Positions 63,177 to 64,000 of a stretch of DNA of 64,000 bases are shown in pieces. Position 1 is the first letter of the stretch; each line of letters starts with the position of its first letter. The translations under genes were made by a program, and so were the position numbers. The notes under the pieces are model-generated. The model had not been told where the DNA came from and searched no databases. It worked only from the letters and a program-made list of their open reading frames with translations. Source of the DNA: Shinella lacus (lineage in GTDB: Bacteria > Pseudomonadota > Alphaproteobacteria > Rhizobiales > Rhizobiaceae); the NCBI RefSeq assembly GCF_010994755.1, contig NZ_WHSB02000004.1, forward strand, positions 1-64,000, read 5' to 3'.

Positions 63177-64000
63177 ATGCCCGACCGTCCCATGATCGAG
63201 ATCCAGAACGTGTCGAAGTTCTACGGCATCTACAAGGCGCTCGACGACGTCTCGCTGACCATCGGCGAAGGCGAGTTCTTCTCGCTGCTCGGCCCCTCCG
63301 GTTGCGGCAAGACCACGCTGCTGCGCTCGATTGCCGGCTTCGAGACGCCGACGGCCGGCGAGATCTTTATCGATGGCGCCCCCTCGCTGACGCTGCCGCC
63401 GAACAAGCGGCCGACCAACATGGTGTTCCAGAACTACGCCATCTTCCCCCATCTCGACGTCGCCGAAAACGTCGCCTACGGCCTGAAGCGGCTGAAACTC
63501 TCGCCGGAAGACGAGAAGAAACGCGTAGGCGACGCGCTCGACCAGGTGCGCCTGTCCAGCCTCGGAAAACGCAAGGCGCACGAACTTTCCGGCGGCCAGC
63601 GCCAGCGCGTGGCGCTCGCCCGCGCCCTCGTCATGCGCCCGAAGGTGCTGCTGCTCGACGAGCCGCTGTCGGCCCTCGACAAGAAGCTGCGCGAGGAAAT
63701 GCAGGTGGAACTGCGCACGCTGCAAAAGGCCGTCGGGATTACCTTCATCCTCGTCACGCACGACCAGTACGAGGCGCTGGCGCTTTCCGACCGCATCGCC
63801 GTGATGTTCGGCGGCCGCATTGCGCAGATCGCGACGCCGAAGGAAATCTACCAGCGCCCGCGCACGCGAAAAGTCGCCGACTTCCTGGGCGGCATGAACT
63901 TCCTGACGGCGAAGGTGCTGGGCGAACAGGGCAACGCCGTCTCGGTCGACGCCGCCCGCTTCGGCGCCGTCAACCTCGACAAGCCGCACGGTTTTACGGC
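63177..64000 (+). CDS. ABC transporter ATP-binding protein, PotA type, 3'-truncated by the window edge
   Basis: The first 274 residues are visible. Walker A is GPSGCGKTT (39-47), the signature LSGGQRQ starts at 137, Walker B is VLLLDEP (157-163), and the switch His is H195 in THDQYEALALSDRIAVM. The C-terminal regulatory TOBE region begins after about 240 and is cut off. ATG 63177 has AGGAG upstream. It energises the PotB/PotC-type permeases. The reading of Tyr in HDQYEAL where most relatives have Glu is a small oddity. Confidence 0.94.
   Translation, partial: MPDRPMIEIQNVSKFYGIYKALDDVSLTIGEGEFFSLLGPSGCGKTTLLRSIAGFETPTAGEIFIDGAPSLTLPPNKRPTNMVFQNYAIFPHLDVAENVAYGLKRLKLSPEDEKKRVGDALDQVRLSSLGKRKAHELSGGQRQRVALARALVMRPKVLLLDEPLSALDKKLREEMQVELRTLQKAVGITFILVTHDQYEALALSDRIAVMFGGRIAQIATPKEIYQRPRTRKVADFLGGMNFLTAKVLGEQGNAVSVDAARFGAVNLDKPHGFT

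Overview
The window is chromosomal DNA from an alphaproteobacterium, most likely a member of the Rhizobiaceae. High G+C, a two-piece permuted tmRNA gene, alphaproteobacterial SspB, an ilvI leader-peptide attenuator, DUF1194, DUF2065 and DUF4169 genes, and Rhizobiales-type intergenic palindromes all point there. The genus cannot be fixed from sequence reading alone. No phage, CRISPR array or plasmid backbone is visible. The only mobile-element trace is an IS1-like InsA fragment cut by the left edge.

Left part (1-22 kb): an aminotransferase, a 33-codon membrane protein, ilvC with a partly duplicated 3' end, a TetR gene, small exported proteins, a cold-shock gene, an Lrp/aspartate-racemase divergent pair, a flavin monooxygenase, an HxlR/NmrA divergent pair and pdxJ. 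These are followed by a membrane-anchored protein with a CyaA/TolB-associated N-terminal domain, a MerR-LuxR fusion regulator, a RecD-like helicase, an AbrB-family membrane protein, a cobalt-type nitrile hydratase operon, a LysE exporter and an aldo/keto reductase. The ilvI-ilvN operon closes the section, preceded by a leader encoding consecutive Ile-Leu-Val-Val codons and an attenuator hairpin.

Middle (22-40 kb): a conserved housekeeping block. It runs herA-like, miaA, serB, an htrA/degP protease, DUF2065, hflC, hflK, folA, thyA, DUF2853, an EAL phosphodiesterase, ssrA, sspB, DUF4169, a ribbon-helix-helix protein, a large AsmA-like protein and a GlcD-like oxidase. The split tmRNA gene lies next to the gene for its proteolytic adaptor SspB, so tagging and delivery to ClpXP are encoded together. 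HflKC, HtrA and DUF2065 form a membrane protein quality-control set.

Right part (40-64 kb): an RND efflux pair behind a duplicated operator-like repeat, a Tat-exported cyclase with a CMD protein, a UvrD/PcrA helicase, a soluble double-PAS chemoreceptor, a DUF2778 L,D-transpeptidase-like protein, an amidase, and a DUF1772/NmrA operon divergent from a TetR gene with twin operators. The window ends in a catabolic and uptake locus: a Rieske oxygenase, a class III aminotransferase and a polyamine-type ABC transporter whose ATPase is cut by the right edge. The Rieske promoter and the aminotransferase/transporter promoter region carry matching palindromes, so these genes are probably one regulon for an amine or quaternary-ammonium compound.

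All family assignments come from motifs and overall sequence character read by eye. Coordinates of short sites were counted by hand and may be off by one or two bases.
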